Shown piece by piece: positions 23,692 through 32,368 of a DNA stretch of 64,000 nucleotides (the first letter of the stretch is position 1; every line of letters begins with the position of its first letter). The stretch covers positions 1 through 64,000 of the forward strand of contig CANQVA010000001.1 in the NCBI GenBank assembly GCA_947627175.1. Reading direction: 5' to 3'. A model generated the notes under the pieces. That model saw only the letters and a list, made by a program, of their open reading frames with translations, was not told where the DNA came from and searched no databases. The position numbers and the translations under genes are program-made. Origin of the DNA: an uncultured Ruminococcus sp. (GTDB taxonomy: Bacteria; Bacillota; Clostridia; Oscillospirales; Ruminococcaceae).

Positions 23692-23718
23692 GTGTTTTTT
23701 TCTTTATTTTAAAATTCG

Positions 23719-26124
23719 TTATTTTGCTACAATATTAACAAGTTTATTTGGTACATATATCTGTTTTATTATATTCTTACCTTCGACAGTTTCTTTAACT
23801 TTTTCTTCTGCGAGTGCCATAGCAATTACATCATCTTTATCAGAATCGGGAACAATATTAAGTTTTGCCTTTAATTTTCCGTTGACCTGAACGACTATTT
23901 CAATAGTTTCGTCAATACAGAACTTTTCGTCATATTTGAGCCATTCCTGTTCGCTGAGAATTTTTCCTGTTATAGTATTATAAATTTCCTCTGTTATATG
24001 AGGTGCGAACGGATTAAGCATTATACAGAGTGAAGCAAGTTCAGCCTTATTTATAGAACCTACAGCATATATATCATTAAGTAATGTCATCATTGCGGCA
24101 ATAGCGGTATTGAACTTCATAGCTTCAATATCGTCAGTGACTTTTTTAATAGTCTTGTGAAAATTTGTACGGAGTTTGTCGGAATACTCATCACCATCAG
24201 TAAGAATATCCTGAAGTCCCCACACTCTGTCAATGAATCTCTTACAGCCCTTTATGCCGTTTACACTCCACGGTGCAGCCTTTTCATAGTCACCCATAAA
24301 GAGTACATAAAGACGGAGAACATCTGCCCCATATCCTTTAACAACGTCGTTAGGGTTAATTACATTTCCTCTTGACTTACTCATTTTTTCGCCGTCAGTT
24401 CCGAGAATAAGACCCTGAGCCGTTCTTTTTGCATACGGTTCGTCAGTCGGTACAAGTCCGAGGTCATAAAGGAATTTGTGCCAGAATCTTGAATAAATCA
24501 TATGACGGGTAACGTGTTCCATACCGCCGTTATACCAGTCAACAGGCATCCAATATTTGAGGGCTTCCTGTGAAGCAAATTCATTTTCGTTGTTCGGGTC
24601 ACAATAGCGGAGGAAATACCATGAAGAGCCTGCCCACTGTGGCATTGTATCAGTTTCACGTTTAGCGTCACCGCCACACTTCGGACATTTACAATTTACA
24701 AAACTGTCAATTTTGGCGAGCGGACTCTCACCGTCCGTACCGGGTTCAAAATTTTCAAGTTCCGGGAGTTTAAGCGGTAATTCGTCATAAGGTACAGCCA
24801 CCATTCCGCATTTACTGCAATGCACAATCGGAATAGGTTCGCCCCAGTATCTTTGACGATTGAATGCCCAGTCTTTCATTTTATACTGTACGCCACGTTC
24901 ACCACAACCGAGTTCATCAAGAATTGAAAGAGCCTTTTCTATAGCATCTTTTTTATTTGAAATACCATTAAGTACGTCGGAATTAACCATTTCGCCGTCG
25001 CCTGTATAGGCTTCCTTTGAAATATCACCGCCCTTTATTACTTCTATAATATCAATGCCGAATTTTTTGGCAAAGTCATAATCTCTGCTATCATGAGCCG
25101 GAACAGCCATAATAGCACCTGTGCCGTAACCCATCATTACATAATCCGAAATATAGATAGGTATTTCCTTTTTAGTTATCGGATTAACAGCAGTAAGACC
25201 TTCTATTTTAACGCCTGTTTTATCCTTTACAAGCTGTGTTCTTTCAAACTCACTCTTTTTTGAACATTCTGCTTTATAGTCGTCAAGAGCCTGAATATTT
25301 GAAATAGAATCCCTGTACTTTTGAATAATAGGGTGTTCGGGAGCAATTACCATGAAAGTAACACCATAGAGTGTATCAGGACGTGTTGTATAAATACGGA
25401 GTTTTTCGTTGTTTTCCTTTATGCTGAAATCAACGAAAGCACCTGTTGATTTACCTATCCAATTTTGTTGCTGAAGTTTTACATTCGGGAGATAGTCAAC
25501 TTTTTCAAGACCCTGAAGAAGTTTATCTGCATATTCTGTAATACGGAGATACCACACTTCTTTTGTTTTCTGAATAATTTCACTATGGCATATATCACAC
25601 TTACCGCCTTGTGAATCCTCATTTGAAAGAACAACTTTACAACTCGGGCAGTAATTTACAGAAGTCTTATCACGGAAAACAAGCCCCTTTTCAAACATTT
25701 TCAGAAAAATCCACTGTGTCCACTTATAATATTTTTCTTCTGTTGTGTCAATCACTCTTGACCAGTCAAATGAAAATCCTACCTTGCGGAGTTGTCCTGT
25801 GAACTTTTCAATATTTCTGTCAGTAACAATGCGTGGGTGAATTTTTTCTTTGATAGCGGTATTTTCAGTCGGAAGTCCGTAAGCATCGAAACCAATCGGG
25901 AAAAGAACGTTATATCCCTCCATTCGTCTTTTACGTGAAACTACCTCAAGACCTGAATATGCCTTTATATGACCTACGTGCATACCGTGTCCGGAAGGAT
26001 ACGGAAATTCAACAAGAGCATAGAATTTCTTTTTTGAAAAATCGTCAGATGCCTTGAATGTGTTGTTTTCGTCCCAGTATTTTTGCCATTTTGCTTCAAC
26101 TAATCTAAAATCATATTTTTCCAT
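23719..26124 (-). CDS. leuS: leucyl-tRNA synthetase
   Basis: An 801-aa class I synthetase charging tRNA-Leu. The ATG at 26124 is preferred to one 9 nt upstream that abuts AAAGGA. HIGH-type motif GHGMHVGHIKAYS near residue 45, a zinc-ribbon insertion (CPSCKVVLSNEDSQ, CDICHSE), the CP1 editing domain with TTRPDTLYG, KMSKS in EKMSKSRGNVINPND, and a C-terminal domain ending in NIVAK. Last gene of an 18-kb same-strand run that begins at 44075. Confidence 0.97.
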   Translation of the reverse strand: MEKYDFRLVEAKWQKYWDENNTFKASDDFSKKKFYALVEFPYPSGHGMHVGHIKAYSGLEVVSRKRRMEGYNVLFPIGFDAYGLPTENTAIKEKIHPRIVTDRNIEKFTGQLRKVGFSFDWSRVIDTTEEKYYKWTQWIFLKMFEKGLVFRDKTSVNYCPSCKVVLSNEDSQGGKCDICHSEIIQKTKEVWYLRITEYADKLLQGLEKVDYLPNVKLQQQNWIGKSTGAFVDFSIKENNEKLRIYTTRPDTLYGVTFMVIAPEHPIIQKYRDSISNIQALDDYKAECSKKSEFERTQLVKDKTGVKIEGLTAVNPITKKEIPIYISDYVMMGYGTGAIMAVPAHDSRDYDFAKKFGIDIIEVIKGGDISKEAYTGDGEMVNSDVLNGISNKKDAIEKALSILDELGCGERGVQYKMKDWAFNRQRYWGEPIPIVHCSKCGMVAVPYDELPLKLPELENFEPGTDGESPLAKIDSFVNCKCPKCGGDAKRETDTMPQWAGSSWYFLRYCDPNNENEFASQEALKYWMPVDWYNGGMEHVTRHMIYSRFWHKFLYDLGLVPTDEPYAKRTAQGLILGTDGEKMSKSRGNVINPNDVVKGYGADVLRLYVLFMGDYEKAAPWSVNGIKGCKRFIDRVWGLQDILTDGDEYSDKLRTNFHKTIKKVTDDIEAMKFNTAIAAMMTLLNDIYAVGSINKAELASLCIMLNPFAPHITEEIYNTITGKILSEQEWLKYDEKFCIDETIEIVVQVNGKLKAKLNIVPDSDKDDVIAMALAEEKVKETVEGKNIIKQIYVPNKLVNIVAK

Positions 26125-26140
26125 TTCAATCATTCCTTTA

Positions 26141-26509
26141 CTATTTATTACTGAATATGTCGCTTAATTCTGTCCATTTGTTAGTGAAATGTTCTTTTAT
26201 ATCGTCCTTTGTGACAAGGAAAACCGCACAGACAATATCTATAATTCCTTCAATAAGATAAATCCAGTTATTGCCTAAATTAGAGATATTTGACGGAAGA
26301 TGCACTACTGCAACTATAAGCAGTATTCCCGCAACGACAAAATTCACAAACTGCATTCCTGAAAAAAGAACTACAGCTCCGCCGACTGCTATTAGTAAAC
26401 TGCTTATATTCAGCCCTCCGCCGATAGCCATATTCAGCACGGACTTTATAATAAGATATATTCCGATAGCTGTCGCAATATTTCTGCCCTGCGGACTGTT
26501 TGTTTTCAT
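26141..26509 (-). CDS. small integral membrane protein
   Basis: A 122-aa protein with about four membrane segments (9-31, 35-54, 55-72, 82-101) and a short cytosolic tail; ATG behind AGGGGTGA. Resembles DUF308-like small membrane proteins. It lies between rsfS and leuS with gaps of 7 and 16 nt, so it is cotranscribed. Function unknown. Confidence 0.75.
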   Translation of the reverse strand: MKTNSPQGRNIATAIGIYLIIKSVLNMAIGGGLNISSLLIAVGGAVVLFSGMQFVNFVVAGILLIVAVVHLPSNISNLGNNWIYLIEGIIDIVCAVFLVTKDDIKEHFTNKWTELSDIFSNK

Positions 26510-26516
26510 ACAGAAA

Positions 26517-26876
26517 TCACCCCTTTATAAGCAGACTGCTTATGTCAACCGGGTTAGCATCTGCCCAAAGACCCTCCAAATTATAGAATTGTCTTTGTGT
26601 CTTGTCAAAGACATGAAGTATTATATCAGCGTAATCAAGAATAATCCATGTGTTACCCGTATCTGATTCACGCCTTTGAGGTTCAACACCTTTTTGTGAA
26701 AGCTGAAATTCAACTTCATCAGCAAGTGTGCGTGCGTGTGTATTGCTTGTACCGTTGACAATTATGAAATAGTCTGCAAGTATAGTAAGGTCGGCAACTT
26801 TAAGTGCCTGTATGTCCTGACCTTGTTTAAGGTCAAGTGTTTTTATGATAATTTCAAATTTTTCCTGTTGTGTCAT
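26517..26876 (-). CDS. rsfS: ribosome silencing factor RsfS
   Basis: A 119-aa protein that binds L14 on the large subunit and blocks subunit joining in starvation. The signature DYFIIVNGTSNTHARTLADEVEF and DTGNTWIILDYADIILHVFDKTQRQFYNLEGLW are clear. ATG behind CAGGAGA. The order nadD-yqeK-LCP-rsfS-leuS is the conserved Firmicutes arrangement. Confidence 0.94.
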   Translation of the reverse strand: MTQQEKFEIIIKTLDLKQGQDIQALKVADLTILADYFIIVNGTSNTHARTLADEVEFQLSQKGVEPQRRESDTGNTWIILDYADIILHVFDKTQRQFYNLEGLWADANPVDISSLLIKG

Positions 26877-26895
26877 ATTTTCTCCTGCCTTTCAT

Positions 26896-28656
26896 TTAAT
26901 TTGTATCTTTGTAAACAAAATCGCTGTTTTCAGCGTCACCGTCGCTTATATCCTGTAAATTATCGGACGTATCGTCATAAGCTGTATTCTGATAATCAGT
27001 CACATATTCAACAAGCGACGAATCAGAACTTGTCATAATATGCTGATACGGTCTGAAATAATTATTCAGCATATTAAGAGTTGCCAACTTATGAACTGAA
27101 TAAATGTCATATATCTGACCGTCAGGTGCTTCATATTGTGCCCCCTCTCCGGGAACCATATTTACCCGGACTTTTTCCATTGAAAGAGTTGACGCAAAGT
27201 CGGCAAGCATACCAATATCGCCGAGGCTCATATTGGTATATATATATTCATTGTCATAAATTGTTTTAAGGTAGCTGTATAATTTTACTCTTCCCTCATC
27301 GCTTACAATGCTTAAAAGTTTTTGCATAGCCGCCGCCATAAAACGACGCTGATTTTTAATACGTCCTATATCGCCCTCAGCCAATGCCCAACGGAAACGC
27401 ACAAACCATTCTGCCTGCTCACCGCTCAGTACTGTTTCACCGGCAGGTATTCTTTTATCTGCTTCATACATAATTTCTTCATCAAGCGTTATAGGAATAC
27501 CGCCGACAAGGTCTACCATTTCTTCTATGTCATTACAGCTTGTTGTAATATATGCATCAATAGGTATTCCGAAATTTTCCTGAACGGCATTTACAACACG
27601 TTGAATAGGCGGATTTATATATTTTTGTCCCATAGCATATATGCTGTTGAATTTTCCTGTTGGACTGTCTGTATAGTCAGGCAAACAAGTATCACGTGGA
27701 ATCTGCAAAATATTAAGCCCGGCATTACCTATATCAAATTCACATACCCATATTACATCTGTATTAAATTCTTCTTCATCAAATCCGAGAAAAAGAACTG
27801 TGTACTGACCTTCAACAAGCTGTGGCAAGTCAAGACCGTCTGAAAAATCAACGTCAACAATTTCATTGTCTATCTGCAAATCCATAGTGTTTTCTTTCAG
27901 CTGACCTTCAATTTGTACAAGAGGCTGAAAATTCTTTATATAATTTATTATGGAAACATTTTCACCGCTTGAATTATCTTTTATAATCGGCATATTAAGA
28001 ATCAATGCACCTGTTATAAATACGCTTGCTGAAATTGAAACAAGGTTCACAAGAAAATCCGTCATTGGAGATTTTTTCTTCTTTTTACGTTTTCTCTTCT
28101 GAGGAACAACTTCAGCCGTTTCTGTATTTTTTTTGCTTTTCTTTTTTTCGGGCTTTACTTTCTTTTTCTCCTTTTTTGTATTGTCGGATTCTGAAATTTC
28201 AGGCAGCTTTTTTATACTGCGTACAGGTTCGTGTTCTTCTTCGGGAACGTCAGCGGCATATCTTCCGTTATAAGTTTCAAAAGACATTTCGCCGTTATAT
28301 TTCTGAGGTCTGATTTCCTCTGAAGTTTCTGACGAATATTTCCCCTGATATACATCTTTCGGCAAAGGTTCCGCTTCATATTTTCCCTTATACTGTTTCG
28401 GCGGATTTGCTTCAAACTGTACTCTGTTTATCTCACCAAGAGCTTTTTCGTCGTCCAGTTTTCCCTTGTAATGCTCCTGAAAAGGACTTTCTTCAAACTT
28501 CTCCACTTTTCCGTTTTCAAAAGGTCTTGCTTCATATTTGCCTGACGGTTCTCTGAACGGTTTGTTCTTTTTTGATTTGCCCTGATTTTTTTTACCTACT
28601 TTTGAAATTTTTCTTATAGGCTTTTGTTCATCGTTTCTGTTGATTTCCTCATTCAT
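26896..28656 (-). CDS. LytR-CpsA-Psr (LCP) family protein with repetitive cytoplasmic N-terminus
   Basis: A 586-aa membrane-anchored ligase that attaches glycopolymers to peptidoglycan. One membrane segment (199-221) separates a cytosolic N-terminus of about 198 residues from the extracellular LCP domain (about 280-450: VLFLGFDEEE, LQIPRDTCLPDYT, GKFNSIYAMG, LVGGIPITLDEEI, FVRFRWALAEGDIGRIKNQRRFM). The N-terminus is highly charged and carries five Y-x-G-x repeats (63-66, 89-92, 103-106, 120-123, 129-132) before a Lys-rich stretch. That region is unusual for LCP proteins, which normally have a short tail there. Confidence 0.9.
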   Translation of the reverse strand: MNEEINRNDEQKPIRKISKVGKKNQGKSKKNKPFREPSGKYEARPFENGKVEKFEESPFQEHYKGKLDDEKALGEINRVQFEANPPKQYKGKYEAEPLPKDVYQGKYSSETSEEIRPQKYNGEMSFETYNGRYAADVPEEEHEPVRSIKKLPEISESDNTKKEKKKVKPEKKKSKKNTETAEVVPQKRKRKKKKKSPMTDFLVNLVSISASVFITGALILNMPIIKDNSSGENVSIINYIKNFQPLVQIEGQLKENTMDLQIDNEIVDVDFSDGLDLPQLVEGQYTVLFLGFDEEEFNTDVIWVCEFDIGNAGLNILQIPRDTCLPDYTDSPTGKFNSIYAMGQKYINPPIQRVVNAVQENFGIPIDAYITTSCNDIEEMVDLVGGIPITLDEEIMYEADKRIPAGETVLSGEQAEWFVRFRWALAEGDIGRIKNQRRFMAAAMQKLLSIVSDEGRVKLYSYLKTIYDNEYIYTNMSLGDIGMLADFASTLSMEKVRVNMVPGEGAQYEAPDGQIYDIYSVHKLATLNMLNNYFRPYQHIMTSSDSSLVEYVTDYQNTAYDDTSDNLQDISDGDAENSDFVYKDTN

Positions 28657-28701
28657 TTAATTAGAGTCCTCTCTTTTCAAGACAGTTCTCTGAACTGTTT
28701 T

Positions 28702-29292
28702 TTATTTTTTAGGCTTTTCTTCCTTGCAAAGCCTTGTATAAAAATTATACCCCTCCGCCGTACATATCGGAACAAGCCCGCCTTTCTTGACAACAGATTT
28801 CATTGCAAAGGAAAATGCTTCAAGCATAGCATCGTTAAGGCTTGTATACGAAATTTTTCTCATTTTGTCAACGTCCTTATAGTCCCTGTCGGCAGATATA
28901 AGGTCGCCAAGGTAGACAATTTCTTCAAGTCTTGTCATTCCTGCACGTCCGACAGTGTGAAAACGTACAGCGTTTATTATGTCTATGTCCTCTATACCGA
29001 ATTTTGTCTTGATAAAATAAGCTCCTGCTATTGCGTGCCACAGCGAACGTGTTTCAACTTCCTCCCGACAAACAGTGAAATTGCTTTCAAGCACAAGTTT
29101 TTTCTGTTCTTCGTCAGGCAGTTCTTTACAGATATCATGGAGCAATCCCGCAAAATATGCCTTGTCCGGTTCTTCTCCGTACTTAATGGCAAGTTTACGG
29201 CATTCCTCTGCAACATTCAGCGAATGTGTATAACGTTTCTGAGAAAGATTTTCTTTAAGATATTTTTTTTTCTCTGATGGGTCATAAAACAA
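28702..29292 (-). CDS. yqeK: HD-domain Ap4A hydrolase YqeK
   Basis: A 196-aa HD protein, symmetrical Ap4A-cleaving type. Start TTG at 29292, 6 nt behind GGTGA. Metal ligands: H in RYTHSLNVAEECR, HD in GLLHDICKEL, H in SLWHAIAGAYF, and D in VYLGDLISADRDY. It follows nadD, as usual in Firmicutes. Confidence 0.9.
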   Translation of the reverse strand: MFYDPSEKKKYLKENLSQKRYTHSLNVAEECRKLAIKYGEEPDKAYFAGLLHDICKELPDEEQKKLVLESNFTVCREEVETRSLWHAIAGAYFIKTKFGIEDIDIINAVRFHTVGRAGMTRLEEIVYLGDLISADRDYKDVDKMRKISYTSLNDAMLEAFSFAMKSVVKKGGLVPICTAEGYNFYTRLCKEEKPKK

Positions 29293-29305
29293 AACATATC
29301 ACCTA

Positions 29306-29914
29306 CTATAATAAATTATTACCTGAATATAATCCCTTTAATCTTATATATTTTACTACATTTTCGTCAAGATAGCAAGAGAAATTTGAATTTTCACTTA
29401 ATTTTTTTCTTATTTCTGTTGATGAAATAATTTCGGGACTTCTTCCGCTTATAAGAATTTTGCCATATTTCGACAATTCTCCCGCTTTTTTGTGCAATGT
29501 GTCAATTTCTCCGCTATTCCGTGAAACAACAATAAGTGTTGCTTCAGAAAGAATTTTTTCAAAACAGTACCATTTTTCAAACATCATCAGCATATCACTG
29601 CCGACAAGTAAAAAAAGTTCATCATGCGGAAATTTTCTGCGAAAGTGTTCAACAGTATATATTGAATAACTCACCCTGTCCGAACGTAATTCATAGTCAC
29701 TGACCCGAAAAATATTGTTTTTCATGCATACAATATTAAGCATTTCAAGCCTGTCTGTTTCTGAAACATATTCTTCACTTGAACGGTGAGGCGAAATTTT
29801 TGATGGTACAAAATAAACAATATCAAGTCCGAAATCTTCAGCTACAGTTTCAGCAAGTCGGACATGACCATTATGAACAGGATTGAAACTTCCGCCATAA
29901 ATTCCTATTTTCAT
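29306..29914 (-). CDS. nadD: nicotinate-nucleotide adenylyltransferase
   Basis: A 202-aa enzyme of NAD synthesis. Nucleotidyltransferase motifs: GIYGGSFNPVHNGHVRLAE at the start and ISSTEIRKKLSENSNFSCYL near the end. Its ATG overlaps the yhbY stop by one base (TAATG), showing coupling. Confidence 0.95.
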   Translation of the reverse strand: MKIGIYGGSFNPVHNGHVRLAETVAEDFGLDIVYFVPSKISPHRSSEEYVSETDRLEMLNIVCMKNNIFRVSDYELRSDRVSYSIYTVEHFRRKFPHDELFLLVGSDMLMMFEKWYCFEKILSEATLIVVSRNSGEIDTLHKKAGELSKYGKILISGRSPEIISSTEIRKKLSENSNFSCYLDENVVKYIRLKGLYSGNNLL

Positions 29915-30213
29915 TATTCTTTCGGAATATTCTCAATTACGGGTTCTTTTGTATTTCTCTTGAAAAGCACAAACTTTGAACCGATAACTTGTACAACTTC
30001 CGAATCTGTTGCAACAGCTATTTCGTCGGCAGCCTCACGGGCGGTATATCCTGAATTTTCAAGTACACGCAGTTTTATAAGTTCACGCTTTCTGAGTGCT
30101 TCGCCTATATCTTTGCACATTGTTTCCGTAATTCCGCCTTTTCCAATCTGAAATATTGTATTATAAGATGAGGCAATACCTCTTAAATACGCTCTCTGTT
30201 TACTTGTAAGCAT
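29914..30213 (-). CDS. yhbY: YhbY/CRM-domain ribosome-assembly RNA-binding protein
   Basis: A 99-aa protein, essentially a single CRM domain: LTSKQRAYLRGIASS, IFQIGKGGITETMCKDIGEAL, then RELIKLRVLENS and GSKFVLFKRN. The ATG at 30213 follows GGTGA; longer in-frame extensions overlap rdgB and are rejected. Binds pre-50S particles in other bacteria. Confidence 0.92.
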   Translation of the reverse strand: MLTSKQRAYLRGIASSYNTIFQIGKGGITETMCKDIGEALRKRELIKLRVLENSGYTAREAADEIAVATDSEVVQVIGSKFVLFKRNTKEPVIENIPKE

Positions 30214-30214
30214 A

Positions 30215-30799
30215 TTATTCACCATTCCTTTTTTTAAGATAGTCATAAAGTTTTTCAAGTGCCTTTGCTCTGTGGCTGACTTTATTTTTTTCTTCGGGCG
30301 ACATTTCGGCAAGCGTTTTTTCACCGTACATAAAAACAGGGTCATATCCGAAACCGTTTGTACCTCTTTCTTCCGTGCCTATTTTTCCGTAACATCTGCC
30401 TGTCATGAACTTAGGTTCTTCATTTGATGTAACTAAAGCAATACAACATTCAAAATAAGCCGTTCTTTCATTTTCGGGAATGTCTTTCATTTCATCAAGC
30501 AATTTTTTACACTTCATGTCATTCGGGGCATAGCGTGCGGAATAAACGGACGGTCTACCGTCGAGTGCATCAACACAAAGCCCGCTGTCATCTGCAATAA
30601 CTGTCCCGCCGATTATATCATGAACGGCTTTTGCCTTAATAAAAGCGTTTTCTTCAAAAGTAACGCCATTTTCTTCGGGGTCAACGTCTGTTCCTGCTTC
30701 TTTCTGTGAAATAATTTCTATGCCGAGCGGTGAAAGGATTTCCCTCACCTCACGGAGTTTGTTTGCGTTATTTGTAGCCATTACAATTTTTTTAATCAT
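30215..30799 (-). CDS. rdgB: XTP/dITP pyrophosphatase
   Basis: A 194-aa housecleaning Ham1-type NTPase removing deaminated purine nucleotides. Motifs: MATNNANKLREVREIL, DDSGLCVDALDGRPSVYSARYA, GRCYGKI, GTNGFGYDPVF, and SHRAKALEKL. The ATG at 30799 overlaps the end of ftsY by 8 nt; the longer frame upstream is a shadow of the acidic ftsY tail. Confidence 0.95.
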   Translation of the reverse strand: MIKKIVMATNNANKLREVREILSPLGIEIISQKEAGTDVDPEENGVTFEENAFIKAKAVHDIIGGTVIADDSGLCVDALDGRPSVYSARYAPNDMKCKKLLDEMKDIPENERTAYFECCIALVTSNEEPKFMTGRCYGKIGTEERGTNGFGYDPVFMYGEKTLAEMSPEEKNKVSHRAKALEKLYDYLKKRNGE

Positions 30800-32339
30800 T
30801 GTCATTGTCCTTTCTGCCGAAAAGCCTGCTGAAGAAACCACGTTTTTTAGTTTTCTGCTGTTCATTTTCTTCGGGTTCTTCTTCTTCTGCATTTTCATCT
30901 TCTGCGGACTCATCATCTTCAATATCATCATCAGATTCATCAGATTCGTTATATTCTTTTTGTTCAAATTCGTCAAATGTTTCAACTATTATTTCTTCAT
31001 CTTCTTCATCATCAGATATTTCATATTCCTGATGTTCTTCTGTTTTTTCTTCTGTTTGTTCTGGTTCTTCTGTTTGTTCTGATTCTTCGGCAATTGCAAA
31101 CTTACTGAAAAATCTTTGTTTTCTGTTTTCTCTTTCTTCTTCAAGGGCTTTCAATTCAGCAGACTTTTCATCTGTCTCTTCATCATTTTCATCTTCTTCA
31201 TTTTCTTCATCATCTTCAATATTTTCAACGTTTTCAGTTTCTTCTGTTTCTTCATATTCTTCTTCGTCAGCTGTTTCAGATTCTTCAATTTCTTCTTCCT
31301 TACTACCGAAAAGTTTACCAAACAGTCCTTGTTTTTTCTCCGTGATTTCTTCGGTACTTTCTTCGGGAGTTTCAATTTCTTCCGAAATTTCAGTATCATT
31401 GTTTTCTTCTTCACTGTCTTTTTCAATGTCTGTACTGCTGAACAGTGCCGAAACAAATGAGCGACTGTCAAACGGCTGTAAATCGTCTATTTTCTCACCA
31501 ACGCCTATAAGCTTTACAGGTATGCCGAGTTCATTTTTAATTGAAATGACAATACCGCCTTTTGCCGTGCCGTCAAGTTTTGTCAGGACAATTCCCGTAA
31601 TATTGGCAGTTTCTCCGAAAAGTCTTGCCTGATTTACAGCATTCTGCCCTGTTGTAGCGTCAAGAACAAGCAATGTTTCACGTGAACTGTCAGGGGCTTT
31701 TTTGTCGATAATACGGTTAATTTTGGCGAGTTCCTCCATGAGATTCTTTTTATTATGCAGACGGCCTGCTGTGTCAATTATAACAACGTCACAACCTCTT
31801 GCTTTTGCCGCATCAAGAGCATCATATACAACCGCTCCGGGGTCTGAACCCTCTGCGTGTTTTACAATATCAACGCCTGCACGCTCTGTCCATACTTCAA
31901 GCTGGTCTATAGCAGCCGCACGGAAAGTATCCGCAGCCGCAACAAGAACCTTTTTATTTTCCTCTTTGAATCGGTGGCACATTTTACCGATAGTTGTTGT
32001 CTTTCCTGCACCGTTTACACCGATTACCATTATTACAGCAGGCGAAACAGACAAGTCAAGTCCCGTATCATCGCCCATTATTTCGCCTATTATCTCCTGA
32101 ATAAGCTCCATAATCATCTGAGGGTCTGTAATTCCTCTTTCCTTTATTTTCTTACGCAAACGACTGCAAATTTCCTCTGACGTTTCAACTCCGATGTCAC
32201 TCATTATCATAGTTTCTTCAAGCTGGTCAAAAAGTTCGTCATCTATGACCGTGAAAGAATTTAAAATTTTCTGTAATCTTCCAAGGAAAAAATCTTTTGT
32301 TTTCCTCAGACCTTCTGCAATTTTCTGAATAATTCCCAT
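30792..32339 (-). CDS. ftsY: signal recognition particle receptor FtsY with C-terminal acidic extension
   Basis: SRP receptor GTPase, 515 aa. Residues 1-303 are a complete N-G domain: GVNGAGKTTTIGK (G1), DTFRAAAIDQL, DTAGRLHNKKNLM, TKLDGTAKGG, GVGEKIDDLQPF. Unlike the usual plan (acidic A domain before N), about 212 very acidic residues follow the G domain. Within this tail are three basic-aromatic motifs: KQGLFGKLFGSK (336-347), RKQRFFSKFAIA (406-417) and KKRGFFSRLFGRK (498-510). The last resembles the membrane-targeting start of E. coli FtsY. The GTPase assignment is certain; membrane targeting by the tail is inferred. Confidence 0.95.
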   Translation of the reverse strand: MGIIQKIAEGLRKTKDFFLGRLQKILNSFTVIDDELFDQLEETMIMSDIGVETSEEICSRLRKKIKERGITDPQMIMELIQEIIGEIMGDDTGLDLSVSPAVIMVIGVNGAGKTTTIGKMCHRFKEENKKVLVAAADTFRAAAIDQLEVWTERAGVDIVKHAEGSDPGAVVYDALDAAKARGCDVVIIDTAGRLHNKKNLMEELAKINRIIDKKAPDSSRETLLVLDATTGQNAVNQARLFGETANITGIVLTKLDGTAKGGIVISIKNELGIPVKLIGVGEKIDDLQPFDSRSFVSALFSSTDIEKDSEEENNDTEISEEIETPEESTEEITEKKQGLFGKLFGSKEEEIEESETADEEEYEETEETENVENIEDDEENEEDENDEETDEKSAELKALEEERENRKQRFFSKFAIAEESEQTEEPEQTEEKTEEHQEYEISDDEEDEEIIVETFDEFEQKEYNESDESDDDIEDDESAEDENAEEEEPEENEQQKTKKRGFFSRLFGRKDNDND

Positions 32340-32368
32340 TGTATTCCTCCGGTACTTATTTTTTATAT

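Noticed and set aside
30800-30985. N-terminal extension of rdgB rich in Met, Lys and Asn.
   Set aside because: It is an alternate frame of the acidic ftsY tail; RdgB begins at MIKKIVMATNN (30799).
30720-31082. Phe/Ile-rich and Ser-rich reading frames on the plus strand opposite the ftsY tail.
   Set aside because: They are complements of the Glu/Asp codon runs of FtsY; no ribosome site and no independent support.
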